Shown piece by piece: positions 36,044-44,086 of a DNA stretch of 64,000 nucleotides. The translations under genes and the position numbers were made by a program. The DNA is from Blastococcus fimeti (lineage in GTDB: Bacteria > Actinomycetota > Actinomycetes > Mycobacteriales > Geodermatophilaceae): positions 744,001 through 808,000 of the forward strand of contig FNAW01000002.1 of assembly GCA_900102115.1 (NCBI GenBank). Reading direction: 5' to 3'. Position 1 is the stretch's first letter. Each line of letters opens with the position of its first letter. The notes under the pieces are model-generated. The model saw only the letters and a list, made by a program, of their open reading frames with translations. It was not told the origin of the DNA and did not search any database.

Positions 36044-36190
36044 TCAGTAGCGGGACGTACCGCAGTCGGTGCAGCGCTTGCGGACGGCGCGGGTCTCGGT
36101 CCGGCAGTTCTCGCACGTCCAGGTCGCGTCGTGCGCGTCGCTGTCGGGAGCGGTCCGGGTCTCGGGCCGCTCGAGGGTGCTCGTGGTCAT
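36044..36190 (-). CDS. 48-residue zinc-ribbon microprotein
   Basis: A very short gene with an excellent GGAGGAG 8 bases before its ATG. The last 25 residues form a C-x2-C-x10-C-x2-C finger (WTCENCRTETRAVRKRCTDC) preceded by a Trp, a spacing that resembles a RanBP2-type zinc finger lacking its Asn. The N-terminal half (MTTSTLERPETRTAPDSDAHDA) looks disordered. It could bind RNA, protein or simply zinc; the role is unknown. It ends 4 bases from the stop of the hemerythrin-like gene. Confidence 0.75.
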   Translation of the reverse strand: MTTSTLERPETRTAPDSDAHDATWTCENCRTETRAVRKRCTDCGTSRY

Positions 36191-36300
36191 GTGGGTTCTC
36201 CTCCCCTGGCTGACGGCTACGACGCTAGGCAGCTGGGATGTCGCGGAGGTGTCCGCAGAGTTGCCATTCGGGCGGGCGGCGATGAGTTGGCTCACCCTGC

Positions 36301-36969
36301 GTGGTCTCCACCCCCGTGACGACCTTCGTGCTGGTCCCCGGCGCCGGCGGGAACGCCTCCTACTGGCAGCGGCTGGTGCCCGAGCTGGCGAGCCGGGGGC
36401 ACCGCGGCCTGGCCGTCGACCTCCCGGCCGCGGATCCGGACGCCGGGCTCGCCGCCTACGCCGACGCCGTCGTGGGCGCCGTCCGCACCGCGCTCGGCGC
36501 GGATCCCGAGCCGCTGGTGCTGGTCGCGCAGTCGATGGGCGGCCTGACCGCGCCGCTGGTGTGCGACCGGCTGCCGATCCGCCTGCTGGTGCTGCTCAAC
36601 GCGATGGTGCCGCGCCCCGGCGAGACCGGCGGCGCGTGGTGGACGAACACCGGCCATCGCGACCCGGGCGACACCATCGCGGCCTTCTTCCACGACGTCC
36701 CCGCCGACGTCGCCGCCGCGGCCCAGGCCGAGCCGTTCGAGCAGACCGACCGCCCGTTCGACGACCCGTGGCCGCTCGATCGCTGGCCCAACGTACCGAC
36801 TCGGGTGCTGGCCGGGCGGGACGACCGCTTCTTCCCGCTCGGGTTCCAGCGACGGGTCGCCGCGGATCGGCTCGGGCTGCCGGTGGACGAGATCCCCGGC
36901 GGGCACCTGGTCGCGCTGAGCCGCCCGTCCGAGCTCGCCGACCGGCTGGTCGCCTACCTCGGCAGCTGA
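36301..36969 (+). CDS. Alpha/beta hydrolase (esterase-like)
   Basis: A 222-residue single-domain alpha/beta hydrolase: an oxyanion-side VLVPGAGGNASYWQRL, nucleophile elbow AQSMGGL (Ser), an acidic AGRDDRFFP and a C-terminal GGHLVAL histidine give the usual triad. Close relatives are annotated as alpha/beta hydrolases of unknown substrate. The GTG at 36301 lacks a convincing ribosome site; a GTG five codons on (VTTFVLVPG) is an equally plausible start. It lies 83 bases upstream of helD on the same strand, but a promoter-like sequence lies in between. Confidence 0.82.
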   Translation: MVSTPVTTFVLVPGAGGNASYWQRLVPELASRGHRGLAVDLPAADPDAGLAAYADAVVGAVRTALGADPEPLVLVAQSMGGLTAPLVCDRLPIRLLVLLNAMVPRPGETGGAWWTNTGHRDPGDTIAAFFHDVPADVAAAAQAEPFEQTDRPFDDPWPLDRWPNVPTRVLAGRDDRFFPLGFQRRVAADRLGLPVDEIPGGHLVALSRPSELADRLVAYLGS

Positions 36970-36980
36970 TCCCGCGCGCG

Positions 36981-36986
36981 CATAAT
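36981..36986 (+). promoter_or_regulatory. Possible -10 box for helD
   Basis: CATAAT stands out in GC-rich sequence 66 bases upstream of the helD start. No matching -35 hexamer is visible at 17 bases, and no rifamycin-associated element (the GGGGCTTGC inverted repeat known upstream of some helR genes) is present. Weak call. Confidence 0.3.
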
Positions 36987-37052
36987 GGGCGGCCGCCCCG
37001 ACCGGCGGCCCCTCGCGGGGATCCCCTGCATCTCCGACCGAAAGCGGCACTC

Positions 37053-39362
37053 TTGTCGACAGCTCGAGCCGCGGACGCCCCCGACACCGGGATCGCCGCG
37101 GAACAGCCCTACGTGACCGCGCTGTTCGACCGGCTGGACGAGGTGCGGGCGCGCAGCGTCGGCCGCCTCGACGACGCGCTGGCGATGGTGCCGCACAACC
37201 CGCAGGCCGTCGGCGAGCGCGAGGCCGCCGTCGAGCTGCACACCCACCGGATCGTCGCCCTGGACGCCGCGGAGCACGGCCTGGTGTTCGGCCGGCTGGA
37301 CCGGCACGAGTCGGACGTCCCCCGGTACATCGGCCGGATCGGGCTGTTCGCCGACGGCGCCGAGGAGCCGCTGCTGATCGACTGGCGCGCTCCGGCCGCC
37401 CGGCCGTTCTACACGGCCACGCCGCTGCACGACGAGGGCGTGCGCCGCCGCCGGCACATCCGCACCCGCGGCCGCGCCGTGGTCGGCGTCGCCGACGAGA
37501 CCCTGGACATCAGCGAGGCCGCCCTCGACGGCGGCACCACCGACCGCGGCGGGCTGGCCGGCGAGTCGGTGCTGCTCGCGGCGCTCAACGCCTCGCGCAC
37601 CGGCCGGATGACCGACATCGTCCGCACCATCCAGGCCGAGCAGGACCGGATCATCCGCGCCGACGTCCGTGGCGTGCTCGTCGTCCAGGGCGGGCCGGGC
37701 ACCGGCAAGACCGCCGTCGCCCTGCACCGGGCCGCCTACCTGCTCTACACCCACCGCGAGCGGCTGGCCCGCAGCGGGCTGCTCGTCGTAGGCCCCTCCC
37801 CCACGTTCCTGCGCTACATCGCCGACGTGCTGCCCTCCCTGGGCGAGACCGGCGTCGTCCTCGCCGACGTCGGCGGGCTGCGCCCGGGGCTGCAGGCGCA
37901 CGCGCCGGAGCGTCCGGAGGTCGCCGAGGTCAAGGGCCGCCTGGTCATGGCCGACGTCGTCGCCGCGGCCGTGAAGCGGCGGCAGGCGGTGCTCGACCGC
38001 CCGGCGGAGCTCGTCATCGACGGCATCCTGGTCCGGTTCACCAAGGCCGACGCCGCACGCGTGCGCAGCCGTGCCCGCGCCGCATCCCGGGTGCACAACG
38101 AGGCGCGGCCGGCGGCCGCGCGGATGGTCATCGAGCTGGTGGCCCGCAAGTACGCAGACAAGCTGGGTGAGAACGTGCTGGGCGGGGCGAACCTGCTCGA
38201 CCCGGCCGACGTCGCCGCGCTGCGCCGCGAGGTCTCCGTCGAGCCCGCGGTGCACGCCCTGATCGACCAGCTCTGGCCCCGGCTCACCGCCGAGCGGGTG
38301 CTCCGCGACCTGTTCGCCTCGCGCCGGCAGCTCGACGCGGTGGCGGCCGGGCTGACCGAGGACGATCGGGCCCTGCTGCACCGGGCACCCTCGGCGCCCT
38401 GGACGCCGGCCGACGTGCCGCTGCTCGAGGAGATCGACGAGCTGCTCGGCATCGACGAGTCCGCGCAGCGCCGGGCCGAGGAGCTCGACCGCCAGCGCCG
38501 GCTGCGCGACGCCCAGGAGACCCTGGACATGCTGCACGGCTCGCGCTCGACCGACGCCGAGACCGAGGACGAGGCCGAAGAGCTGCTCGCCGGCGACCTG
38601 CTCGACGCCGAAGGGCTGGCCGAGCGGCAGGAGGAGACCGACTACCGCAGCACCGCCGAGCGCGCGTCGGCCGACCGCACCTGGACCTACGGGCACATCA
38701 TCGTCGACGAGGCGCAGGAGCTCTCGGCGATGGCGTGGCGGCTGCTGCTGCGCCGCTGCCCCACCCGGTCGATGACCGTGGTCGGGGACGTCGCCCAGAC
38801 CAGCACGCTGGCCGGTGCGACCAGCTGGGCCGAGGTGCTCGACCCGCACCTGGGCCGCACCTGGCAGCTGGCCGAGCTCACCGTCAACTACCGCACGCCG
38901 AGCGAGATCATGGCCGTGGCGACCGAGGTGCTGGCCGCGACCGGCGCGCCGACCTCGGCCGCGACGTCGGTGCGCTCCACCGGCGTGCACCCGTGGGCGC
39001 AGCGGGTCGCCGACGCGGAGCTGGCCGACGCCGTCGCCGAGGCCGCGCTGGAGCTCGACAAGGAGGAGGGCACCCTCGGGGTGCTCGTCCCGCACAGCCG
39101 GCTCGACGCGGTGGCCGCCGCCGTGGCCGCCCGGCTGCCGGCCGACCCCGACCGCGCCGACGCCCCGGTGGTGCTGCCGCCGGAGGGCGCCAAGGGCCTG
39201 GAGTTCGACTCGGTGCTCGTGGTCGACCCGGCCGGGATCGTCGCCGAGGGCGTCCGCGGATGGAACGACCTCTACGTCGTCCTCACGCGGGCGACGCAGC
39301 GGCTCGGCGTCCTGCACCCGGACGAGCTGCCCGCCGAACTCGCCGGGCTCGACCAGCGTTGA
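37053..39362 (+). CDS. helD: HelD-like RNA polymerase-associated UvrD/Rep-family ATPase
   Basis: A 769-residue HelD protein, which inserts into RNA polymerase channels and recycles stalled or inhibited polymerase. Matches to mycobacterial HelD are extensive: a coiled-coil N-terminus (YVTALFDRLDEVRARS), FGRLDRHE, YIGRIGLF, LLIDWRAPAARPFYTAT, Walker A GGPGTGKT (213-220), YGHIIVDEAQELSAMAWRLL and GDVAQTS. The C-terminal LPPEGAKGLEFDSVLVVDP and YVVLTRATQRL are UvrD-family motifs. The TTG at 37053 was chosen from where homology begins (STARAADAPDTGIAAEQPYV). Some HelD proteins (HelR) protect against rifamycins; whether this one does is unknown. Confidence 0.9.
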   Translation: MSTARAADAPDTGIAAEQPYVTALFDRLDEVRARSVGRLDDALAMVPHNPQAVGEREAAVELHTHRIVALDAAEHGLVFGRLDRHESDVPRYIGRIGLFADGAEEPLLIDWRAPAARPFYTATPLHDEGVRRRRHIRTRGRAVVGVADETLDISEAALDGGTTDRGGLAGESVLLAALNASRTGRMTDIVRTIQAEQDRIIRADVRGVLVVQGGPGTGKTAVALHRAAYLLYTHRERLARSGLLVVGPSPTFLRYIADVLPSLGETGVVLADVGGLRPGLQAHAPERPEVAEVKGRLVMADVVAAAVKRRQAVLDRPAELVIDGILVRFTKADAARVRSRARAASRVHNEARPAAARMVIELVARKYADKLGENVLGGANLLDPADVAALRREVSVEPAVHALIDQLWPRLTAERVLRDLFASRRQLDAVAAGLTEDDRALLHRAPSAPWTPADVPLLEEIDELLGIDESAQRRAEELDRQRRLRDAQETLDMLHGSRSTDAETEDEAEELLAGDLLDAEGLAERQEETDYRSTAERASADRTWTYGHIIVDEAQELSAMAWRLLLRRCPTRSMTVVGDVAQTSTLAGATSWAEVLDPHLGRTWQLAELTVNYRTPSEIMAVATEVLAATGAPTSAATSVRSTGVHPWAQRVADAELADAVAEAALELDKEEGTLGVLVPHSRLDAVAAAVAARLPADPDRADAPVVLPPEGAKGLEFDSVLVVDPAGIVAEGVRGWNDLYVVLTRATQRLGVLHPDELPAELAGLDQR

Positions 39363-39404
39363 CCCCCGTGGCCGCGGGGTCTCCCCTCCCAGGGATCCCC
39401 GGCA

Positions 39405-39448
39405 GAACCTAGTGCTCTGAGTCGCCTGGGACTCAGAGCACTAGGTTC
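39405..39448. terminator. 19-bp perfect-stem hairpin between helD and CYP152
   Basis: The arms (outer part GAACCTAGTGCTCTGAGTC and its complement) pair perfectly over 19 bases around a 6-base loop GCCTGG. It lies 43 bases after the helD stop, between convergent genes, and is less GC-rich than the other terminators here. It is immediately followed by two copies of TTCCGGGAACTGG and related TTCC/GGAA motifs reaching to about 39515, a small repeat patch of unknown meaning. Confidence 0.7.
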
Positions 39449-39528
39449 CGGGAACTGGATTCCGGGAACTGGGTTCCTGAGGCCGGGTCCCGGCTGCTGG
39501 GCTCCGCGAACCAGGTTCCGGAGACCGC

Positions 39529-40776
39529 TCATGCTGGGGGCTGCGGCCGCACGTCCAGGACGACGCCGCCGGCCGGACGGGCGGGGATGCGGTGCAGCGC
39601 GATCTCCAGGTCCTGCTCCGGGACGTCGACCTCCAGCCGGGCCAGCCGGACGGCGAGCGCCGACAGCAGCGCCACGGTCAGCTGCTCACCCGGGCAGCGG
39701 TGGTTGGTGCGCGGGTCGCCGCCGCCCTGGGGCACCAGCTCGAAGGCGTCGATCGCCCGGACCTCTCCTGCGTCGGTGAGGAAACGCTCGGGGCGGAACT
39801 CGTAGGGGTCGGGCCACAGCTCGGCGTCGTGGTTCTGGCCGTACAGGTCCAGCAGCACCATGGAGTTCTGCGGGATGCGCTCGCCGTCGTACTCCGTCTC
39901 CTGCGGCGCGCGGCCGCCGATGAACGGGGCGAAGGGGTAGAAGCGGCGGACCTCGTGCGCCCAGGCCTCGGCGAACGCCGCGTCCCCGGATGCCAGCCGC
40001 TCCCGGTGCTGCGGCCACCGGATCAGCGCGTGCCCGGAGAACGTCATGAACCAGGCCACGGCCGTGGTCGGCCGGATGATGTTGAGCAGCTCGACCGCCG
40101 CGACGCGGGCGTCCAGCTGCTCGCCGTCGGCGTCGGTGTGCCGGGCCACGACGTCGACCGCGCTGCCGGCCGGGACCACCGGGCGGCCCGCCCGCACCTG
40201 GTTCACCAGCTCGGACAGCCAGGCCTCCCGGCGTCCACGGGCCCGGCGCGCCCGCCAGTGCCGGGGGCCGCCGGTGGCGAACCCGTCGACCAGCGCCACG
40301 AGGTCGCGGGCCAGCCCGGGCACCTCGTCGTCGGCGACCGCGATCCCGGCCCACCGCGCGACGGTGCCGGCGATGACCTCGGCCGACTCGTCGAACAGCA
40401 CGATGCGGCGCCCCCGCCAGCCGGCGGCGGCGTCGTCCCAGGCGCGCGTGGCCTGCTCGACCAGGGCCGCGATGCCGTCCTCGCGCATGAGCAGCGCGAC
40501 GAACATCGCCTTGCGCACCCGGTGCAGCTCGCCGTCCAGGGTGTGCACGGCGCCCTTGCCGAAGAGCGTGCCCTGCACCGGCTCCGGGATGGCGTGCGCG
40601 CGGCGGACGTGCGCCTCGTCGTAGAGGAAGCGGGTGGCCTCGGGCCCCTCGATCGCCAGCACCTTCAGCCCGCCCAGCCGGGTGGGCACCGTGCGCCGGC
40701 CCAGCTGCCGCCGCTTGTCGGGCAGCCAGCCGTATCCGCGGGTCAGGAACTGCAGGCCGTTCTCGGGTCGCGCCAT
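39529..40776 (-). CDS. CYP152-family cytochrome P450 peroxygenase (fatty acid hydroxylase/decarboxylase type)
   Basis: A 415-residue soluble P450. The heme ligand is Cys361 in NHRCPGE, and the CYP152 hallmarks are present: an Arg-Pro (Arg235-Pro236 in NIIRPTTAVAWFMTF) in place of the usual I-helix Thr, HEVRRFYPFAPFIGGRAP, and a length close to OleT and P450-BS-beta. Members use hydrogen peroxide directly to hydroxylate fatty acids at the alpha or beta carbon, or to decarboxylate them to terminal alkenes. His78 in AVHTLDGELH occupies the position of OleT His85, where P450-BS-beta has Gln, so decarboxylation is possible (inference). The start is the ATG at 40776 (MARPENGLQFLTRGY). No redox partner gene is nearby, consistent with peroxide use. 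Confidence 0.9.
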   Translation of the reverse strand: MARPENGLQFLTRGYGWLPDKRRQLGRRTVPTRLGGLKVLAIEGPEATRFLYDEAHVRRAHAIPEPVQGTLFGKGAVHTLDGELHRVRKAMFVALLMREDGIAALVEQATRAWDDAAAGWRGRRIVLFDESAEVIAGTVARWAGIAVADDEVPGLARDLVALVDGFATGGPRHWRARRARGRREAWLSELVNQVRAGRPVVPAGSAVDVVARHTDADGEQLDARVAAVELLNIIRPTTAVAWFMTFSGHALIRWPQHRERLASGDAAFAEAWAHEVRRFYPFAPFIGGRAPQETEYDGERIPQNSMVLLDLYGQNHDAELWPDPYEFRPERFLTDAGEVRAIDAFELVPQGGGDPRTNHRCPGEQLTVALLSALAVRLARLEVDVPEQDLEIALHRIPARPAGGVVLDVRPQPPA

Positions 40777-40816
40777 GCCAGGGCCGGTGCCCCGCCGACC
40801 GGCGGGGCAATCGCGA

Positions 40817-41461
40817 TCAGGCCCCGCAGCCGCCGGCGCCGCAGGCGCAGCCACCGCAGCCGCCCCCGACCGGGGCGGGCGCGGGCTGCGCGGCGACGGT
40901 GCGCAGGTTGACCGCGCTGACCAGCACCGGCACCGCCAGCAGGGCGACCAGCACCGCGGCGACGACGGTGGCGGCGTCGGCCGCCCGGGCCCAGTCCTGG
41001 TCGACCCCGCGGGCCACCAGCAGAGCGGTGACGAGCACGCCGACCCCGAGCAGCACCGAGCCGCCGCGCCGGGCAGGGCCGGTGCGGCTCAGCAGCGCCA
41101 GCGCGCCGGCCAGCAGGACGACCGGCGCGCCGACCAGCAGCACGCGGGCCGCCGCTCCCCCGGGGAGCAGGGCGACGACGAGCGCGACGACGCCGGCACC
41201 GACCGCGCCGGAGCCGAGCGTCCGGGCGCGGCCGGCCAGCTCGCCGTCCAGGCCGGGCGCGTTGCGGAGCAGCACCGCGCCGCGGACGGCGAGGAAGAGG
41301 CCCAGCGCACCGAGCAGCAGCCGGGCGCCGCCGTCGGACCACAGGATCGCCGCCGCGGCGACGACGAGCATCGCGCCGCCCAGAGCGAGCCACTGCGGCC
41401 ACGCGCGACGGGCGACCTCGGGGGTCGGCTGAGCGGTCAGGACGGTTCCAGCGTTCGCCAC
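40817..41461 (-). CDS. Hypothetical membrane protein with Gly/Cys-rich tail
   Basis: A 214-residue protein with about six hydrophobic segments (for instance WLALGGAMLVVAAAAILW and VVALVVALLPGGAAARVLLVGAPVV) and a C-terminal tail GGGCGGCACGAGGCGA with four cysteines in a CxxCxC-like arrangement that could bind metal. I do not recognise the family. GTG start at 41461; the next gene on the strand, the CYP152, begins 40 bases after its stop, so they may be co-transcribed. Confidence 0.7.
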   Translation of the reverse strand: MANAGTVLTAQPTPEVARRAWPQWLALGGAMLVVAAAAILWSDGGARLLLGALGLFLAVRGAVLLRNAPGLDGELAGRARTLGSGAVGAGVVALVVALLPGGAAARVLLVGAPVVLLAGALALLSRTGPARRGGSVLLGVGVLVTALLVARGVDQDWARAADAATVVAAVLVALLAVPVLVSAVNLRTVAAQPAPAPVGGGCGGCACGAGGCGA

Positions 41462-41560
41462 GCAGCCAGTGTCCCTCACCGACGGGGGACGACGGCAGGC
41501 ACGGTGGCCGTCCGCATGCCACGCTGAGGCGTTGATCTTCTCCCACCGTCTGGAGTCCTC

Positions 41561-42397
41561 ATGAGCGGGCAGCGTTCGACCGGTGGCACCCTCCGTGCCG
41601 CCGACGGCGACGGACTCGAGAACCTGGCGCGCGTCGGGCTCCTCGCCTACGGCGTCGTCCACCTGCTGGTGGCGTGGCTGGCGCTGCAGCTCGCCTGGGG
41701 GACCTCGAGCGAGTCGGCCGACCAGTCCGGGGCGCTGCAGACCCTGGCCGAGTCCCCGCTCGGGAAGCCGCTGCTGTGGATCGTCGCGATCGGGCTGATC
41801 GCGTTGGCCGTCTGGCAGGCGCTCGAGGTGCTGCGCTGGCGCTCGGGCTGGTCGGCGTCGGGCACGCAGCGGAGCCGGGCGGTCAAGAAGACGGTCAAGG
41901 CGCTCGCCAAGGCCGTGGTCTACGCGGCGCTCGCGGTGCTGGCGATCCGCTTCGCCACCGGCAGCGGCTCGTCCAGCTCCCAGCAGCAGCAGGAGACCGC
42001 GGCCGGCGTCTTCGGCTGGCCGGCCGGCCGCTGGCTGGTCGGCGCCGCCGGGCTGGTCCTGATCGGCGTCGGGATCTACCACGTCTACAAGGGCGTCACG
42101 AAGAGCTTCCTCAAGGAGATCGACCTCGCCTCGGCACCGTCGTCGGCCACCCGGCTGGTGACCCGGCTCGGACAGGTCGGCTACCCCGGCAAGGGCATCG
42201 CCCTCGGCGTGGTCGGCGGGCTGCTGGTGCACGCGGCGGTCACCTTCGACCCGGCGGACGCCAGCGGTCTGGACGGCGCGCTGCGGACCATCCTCGAGGC
42301 GCCGTTCGGCCAGTTCCTGCTGACCCTGGTGGCGCTCGGCATCGCCGCGTTCGGCGCCTACCTGTTCGTCCGCGCCCGCTATCCCGAGCGCACCTGA
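41561..42397 (+). CDS. DUF1206 integral membrane protein 1
   Basis: A 278-residue protein of the actinobacterial DUF1206 family, which consists of three repeats of a two-helix unit. The three repeat starts are visible as ARVGLLAYGVVHLLVAWLAL, VKALAKAVVYAALAVLAI and LGQVGYPGKGIALGVVGGLL; a conserved VYKGVTKSFLKEIDL loop follows the second. Function unknown. The ATG at 41561 has GGAG 8 bases upstream. A paralogue follows 23 bases downstream. Confidence 0.85.
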   Translation: MSGQRSTGGTLRAADGDGLENLARVGLLAYGVVHLLVAWLALQLAWGTSSESADQSGALQTLAESPLGKPLLWIVAIGLIALAVWQALEVLRWRSGWSASGTQRSRAVKKTVKALAKAVVYAALAVLAIRFATGSGSSSSQQQQETAAGVFGWPAGRWLVGAAGLVLIGVGIYHVYKGVTKSFLKEIDLASAPSSATRLVTRLGQVGYPGKGIALGVVGGLLVHAAVTFDPADASGLDGALRTILEAPFGQFLLTLVALGIAAFGAYLFVRARYPERT

Positions 42398-42420
42398 GCC
42401 CGGTCCCGCACGATCATCGG

Positions 42421-43287
42421 GTGCCCTCTGCCCGCGTGCTGCTCGACCGGGTGCACGCCGTCGTCGAGCAGGCCCGCGAGGTCACCGACCATCCGGTGCT
42501 CCGGCACCTGGCCCGCGTCGGGCTGATCGCCTACGGCGCGATGCACCTGCTCATCGCGTTCCTCGCCGCCCGGATGGCGCTCGGGCTGCGCGGCGCGGAC
42601 GCCGACCAGACCGGCGCGCTGCAGACCGTCGGCTCCGGTCCGGGCGGCCGCACGCTGCTGTGGGTCATCGGCCTCGGCCTGCTCTGCCTCGGCCTGTGGC
42701 AGGCCGCCGAGGTGCTGCTGTGGTGGCGCGGGCTGCTGGACCCGGCCCACCGGCGCCGGGCCGCGGTCGTCTGCGCGAAGTGCCTGGCCAAGGGCGGGGT
42801 GTACGGCTTCTTCGGCGTCACGGCGCTGCTGTTCGCCGTCGGCCTCGAGTACCAGGCCGACGAGCGGCTGCCGGAGCTCACCGACGACGCGCTCGAGATC
42901 CCCGGCGGCGCGGCGGCGGTGTGCCTGGTGGCGGCCGGGGTGGTCGCCGTCGGGCTCTACACGCTGGTCCGCGGGTTCACCGGCGGCTTCATGAAGGACG
43001 TCGACCTGCCCGCCGCCCCCGATCGCTGGGAGCCGGTCATCGAGGGCCTCGGCCGGATCGGCTACGTCGCGAAGGGCATCGCGTTCGGGCTCGTCGGCGT
43101 CCTGCTGTGGCGGGCGGCGACCTCGGCCGACGTCACCGACGCGACCGGGCTGGACGGCGCCATGACCGCGATCGCGGGCGTGGGCGCCGGCCCGTGGCTG
43201 CTCGCCGGGATCGCGGTCGGGTTCGCCGCGTTCGGGGTCTACGCCCTCGCCCGCGCGCGGTACCCCGACCGCGATCCGTCCAGCTAG
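42421..43287 (+). CDS. DUF1206 integral membrane protein 2
   Basis: A 288-residue paralogue of the preceding gene, with repeat starts ARVGLIAYGAMHLLIAFLAA, AKCLAKGGVYGFFGVTALLF and LGRIGYVAKGIAFGLVGVLL and the loop VRGFTGGFMKDVDL. GTG start 23 bases after the first copy's stop, so the two form one transcript. Its TAG stop lies inside a CTAG shared with the stop of the convergent reductase gene. Confidence 0.85.
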   Translation: MPSARVLLDRVHAVVEQAREVTDHPVLRHLARVGLIAYGAMHLLIAFLAARMALGLRGADADQTGALQTVGSGPGGRTLLWVIGLGLLCLGLWQAAEVLLWWRGLLDPAHRRRAAVVCAKCLAKGGVYGFFGVTALLFAVGLEYQADERLPELTDDALEIPGGAAAVCLVAAGVVAVGLYTLVRGFTGGFMKDVDLPAAPDRWEPVIEGLGRIGYVAKGIAFGLVGVLLWRAATSADVTDATGLDGAMTAIAGVGAGPWLLAGIAVGFAAFGVYALARARYPDRDPSS

Positions 43288-44033
43288 TTCCGGGGCCCGC
43301 CGGCGGCGTAGATGACCTGGCCGGAGATGAAGCCGGCATTCTCGCTGACGAAGAACGAGACGGTGTGCGCGATGTCCTCGGGCTGCCCGGCCCGGGCGAC
43401 CGGGATCGCCGCCGCGCGCTTGGCCACGTAGGGCTCCCACTCCTCGCCGATCCGCTCGGCGGTCGCCTTCGTCATGTCGGTGACGATGAAGCCCGGCGCG
43501 ATGGCGTTGGCCGTGACGCCGAACTTGCCCAGCTCGATGGCGAGGGTCTTCGTGAAGCCCTGCAGGCCGGCCTTGGCCGTCGCGTAGTTCGCCTGACCGC
43601 GGTTGCCGAGCGCCGAGACGCTGGACAGGTTCACGATCCGGCCCCACTTCGCCTCGATCATGTGCTTCTGGGCGGCGCGGGTCATGAGGAACGAGCCGCG
43701 CAGGTGCACGTTCATCACGATGTCCCAGTCGGCGTCGCTCATCTTGAACAGCAGGTTGTCGCGGGTGACGCCGGCGTTGTTGACCAGCACGACCGGCGGG
43801 CCGAGCTCCGCGGCGATGCGGTCGACGGCGGCCTGGACCTGCTCCGCGTCGCTGACATCGGCGCCGACGGCGAGCGCGCGACCGCCGGCGGACTCGATCG
43901 AGGCGACGGTGTCGGCGCAGTCCTCGGCCTTGAGGTCCAGCACCGCGACGGCGAAGCCGTCCTGCGCCAGCCGCTGGGCGGTGGCCGCCCCGATGCCGCG
44001 CGCTGCGCCGGTGACGATGGCGACCTTGCTCAT
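43284..44033 (-). CDS. fabG: FabG-type 3-oxoacyl-(ACP/CoA) reductase
   Basis: A 249-residue short-chain dehydrogenase that reduces a 3-oxoacyl thioester with NAD(P)H. Cofactor motif TGAARGIG, NNAGVTRDN, catalytic Ser138 (NLSSVSA), Tyr150 and Lys154 (YATAK). Next to a thiolase on the same strand it may act as an acetoacetyl-CoA reductase (PhaB-like) rather than in fatty-acid synthesis (inference). The start is the ATG at 44033. Its stop shares the CTAG tetramer with the convergent DUF1206 gene. Confidence 0.88.
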   Translation of the reverse strand: MSKVAIVTGAARGIGAATAQRLAQDGFAVAVLDLKAEDCADTVASIESAGGRALAVGADVSDAEQVQAAVDRIAAELGPPVVLVNNAGVTRDNLLFKMSDADWDIVMNVHLRGSFLMTRAAQKHMIEAKWGRIVNLSSVSALGNRGQANYATAKAGLQGFTKTLAIELGKFGVTANAIAPGFIVTDMTKATAERIGEEWEPYVAKRAAAIPVARAGQPEDIAHTVSFFVSENAGFISGQVIYAAGGPRN

Positions 44034-44086
44034 GGTGTGCTCCCGTTCGTCCTGGTGGTGGCTGTCGTGGTGGGGGTGCGCGTCGT

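Noticed and set aside
36970..37052. Rifamycin-associated element upstream of helD
   Set aside because: The expected GGGGCTTGC inverted repeat is absent; only a short CCCC-TCGC-GGGG palindrome is present.
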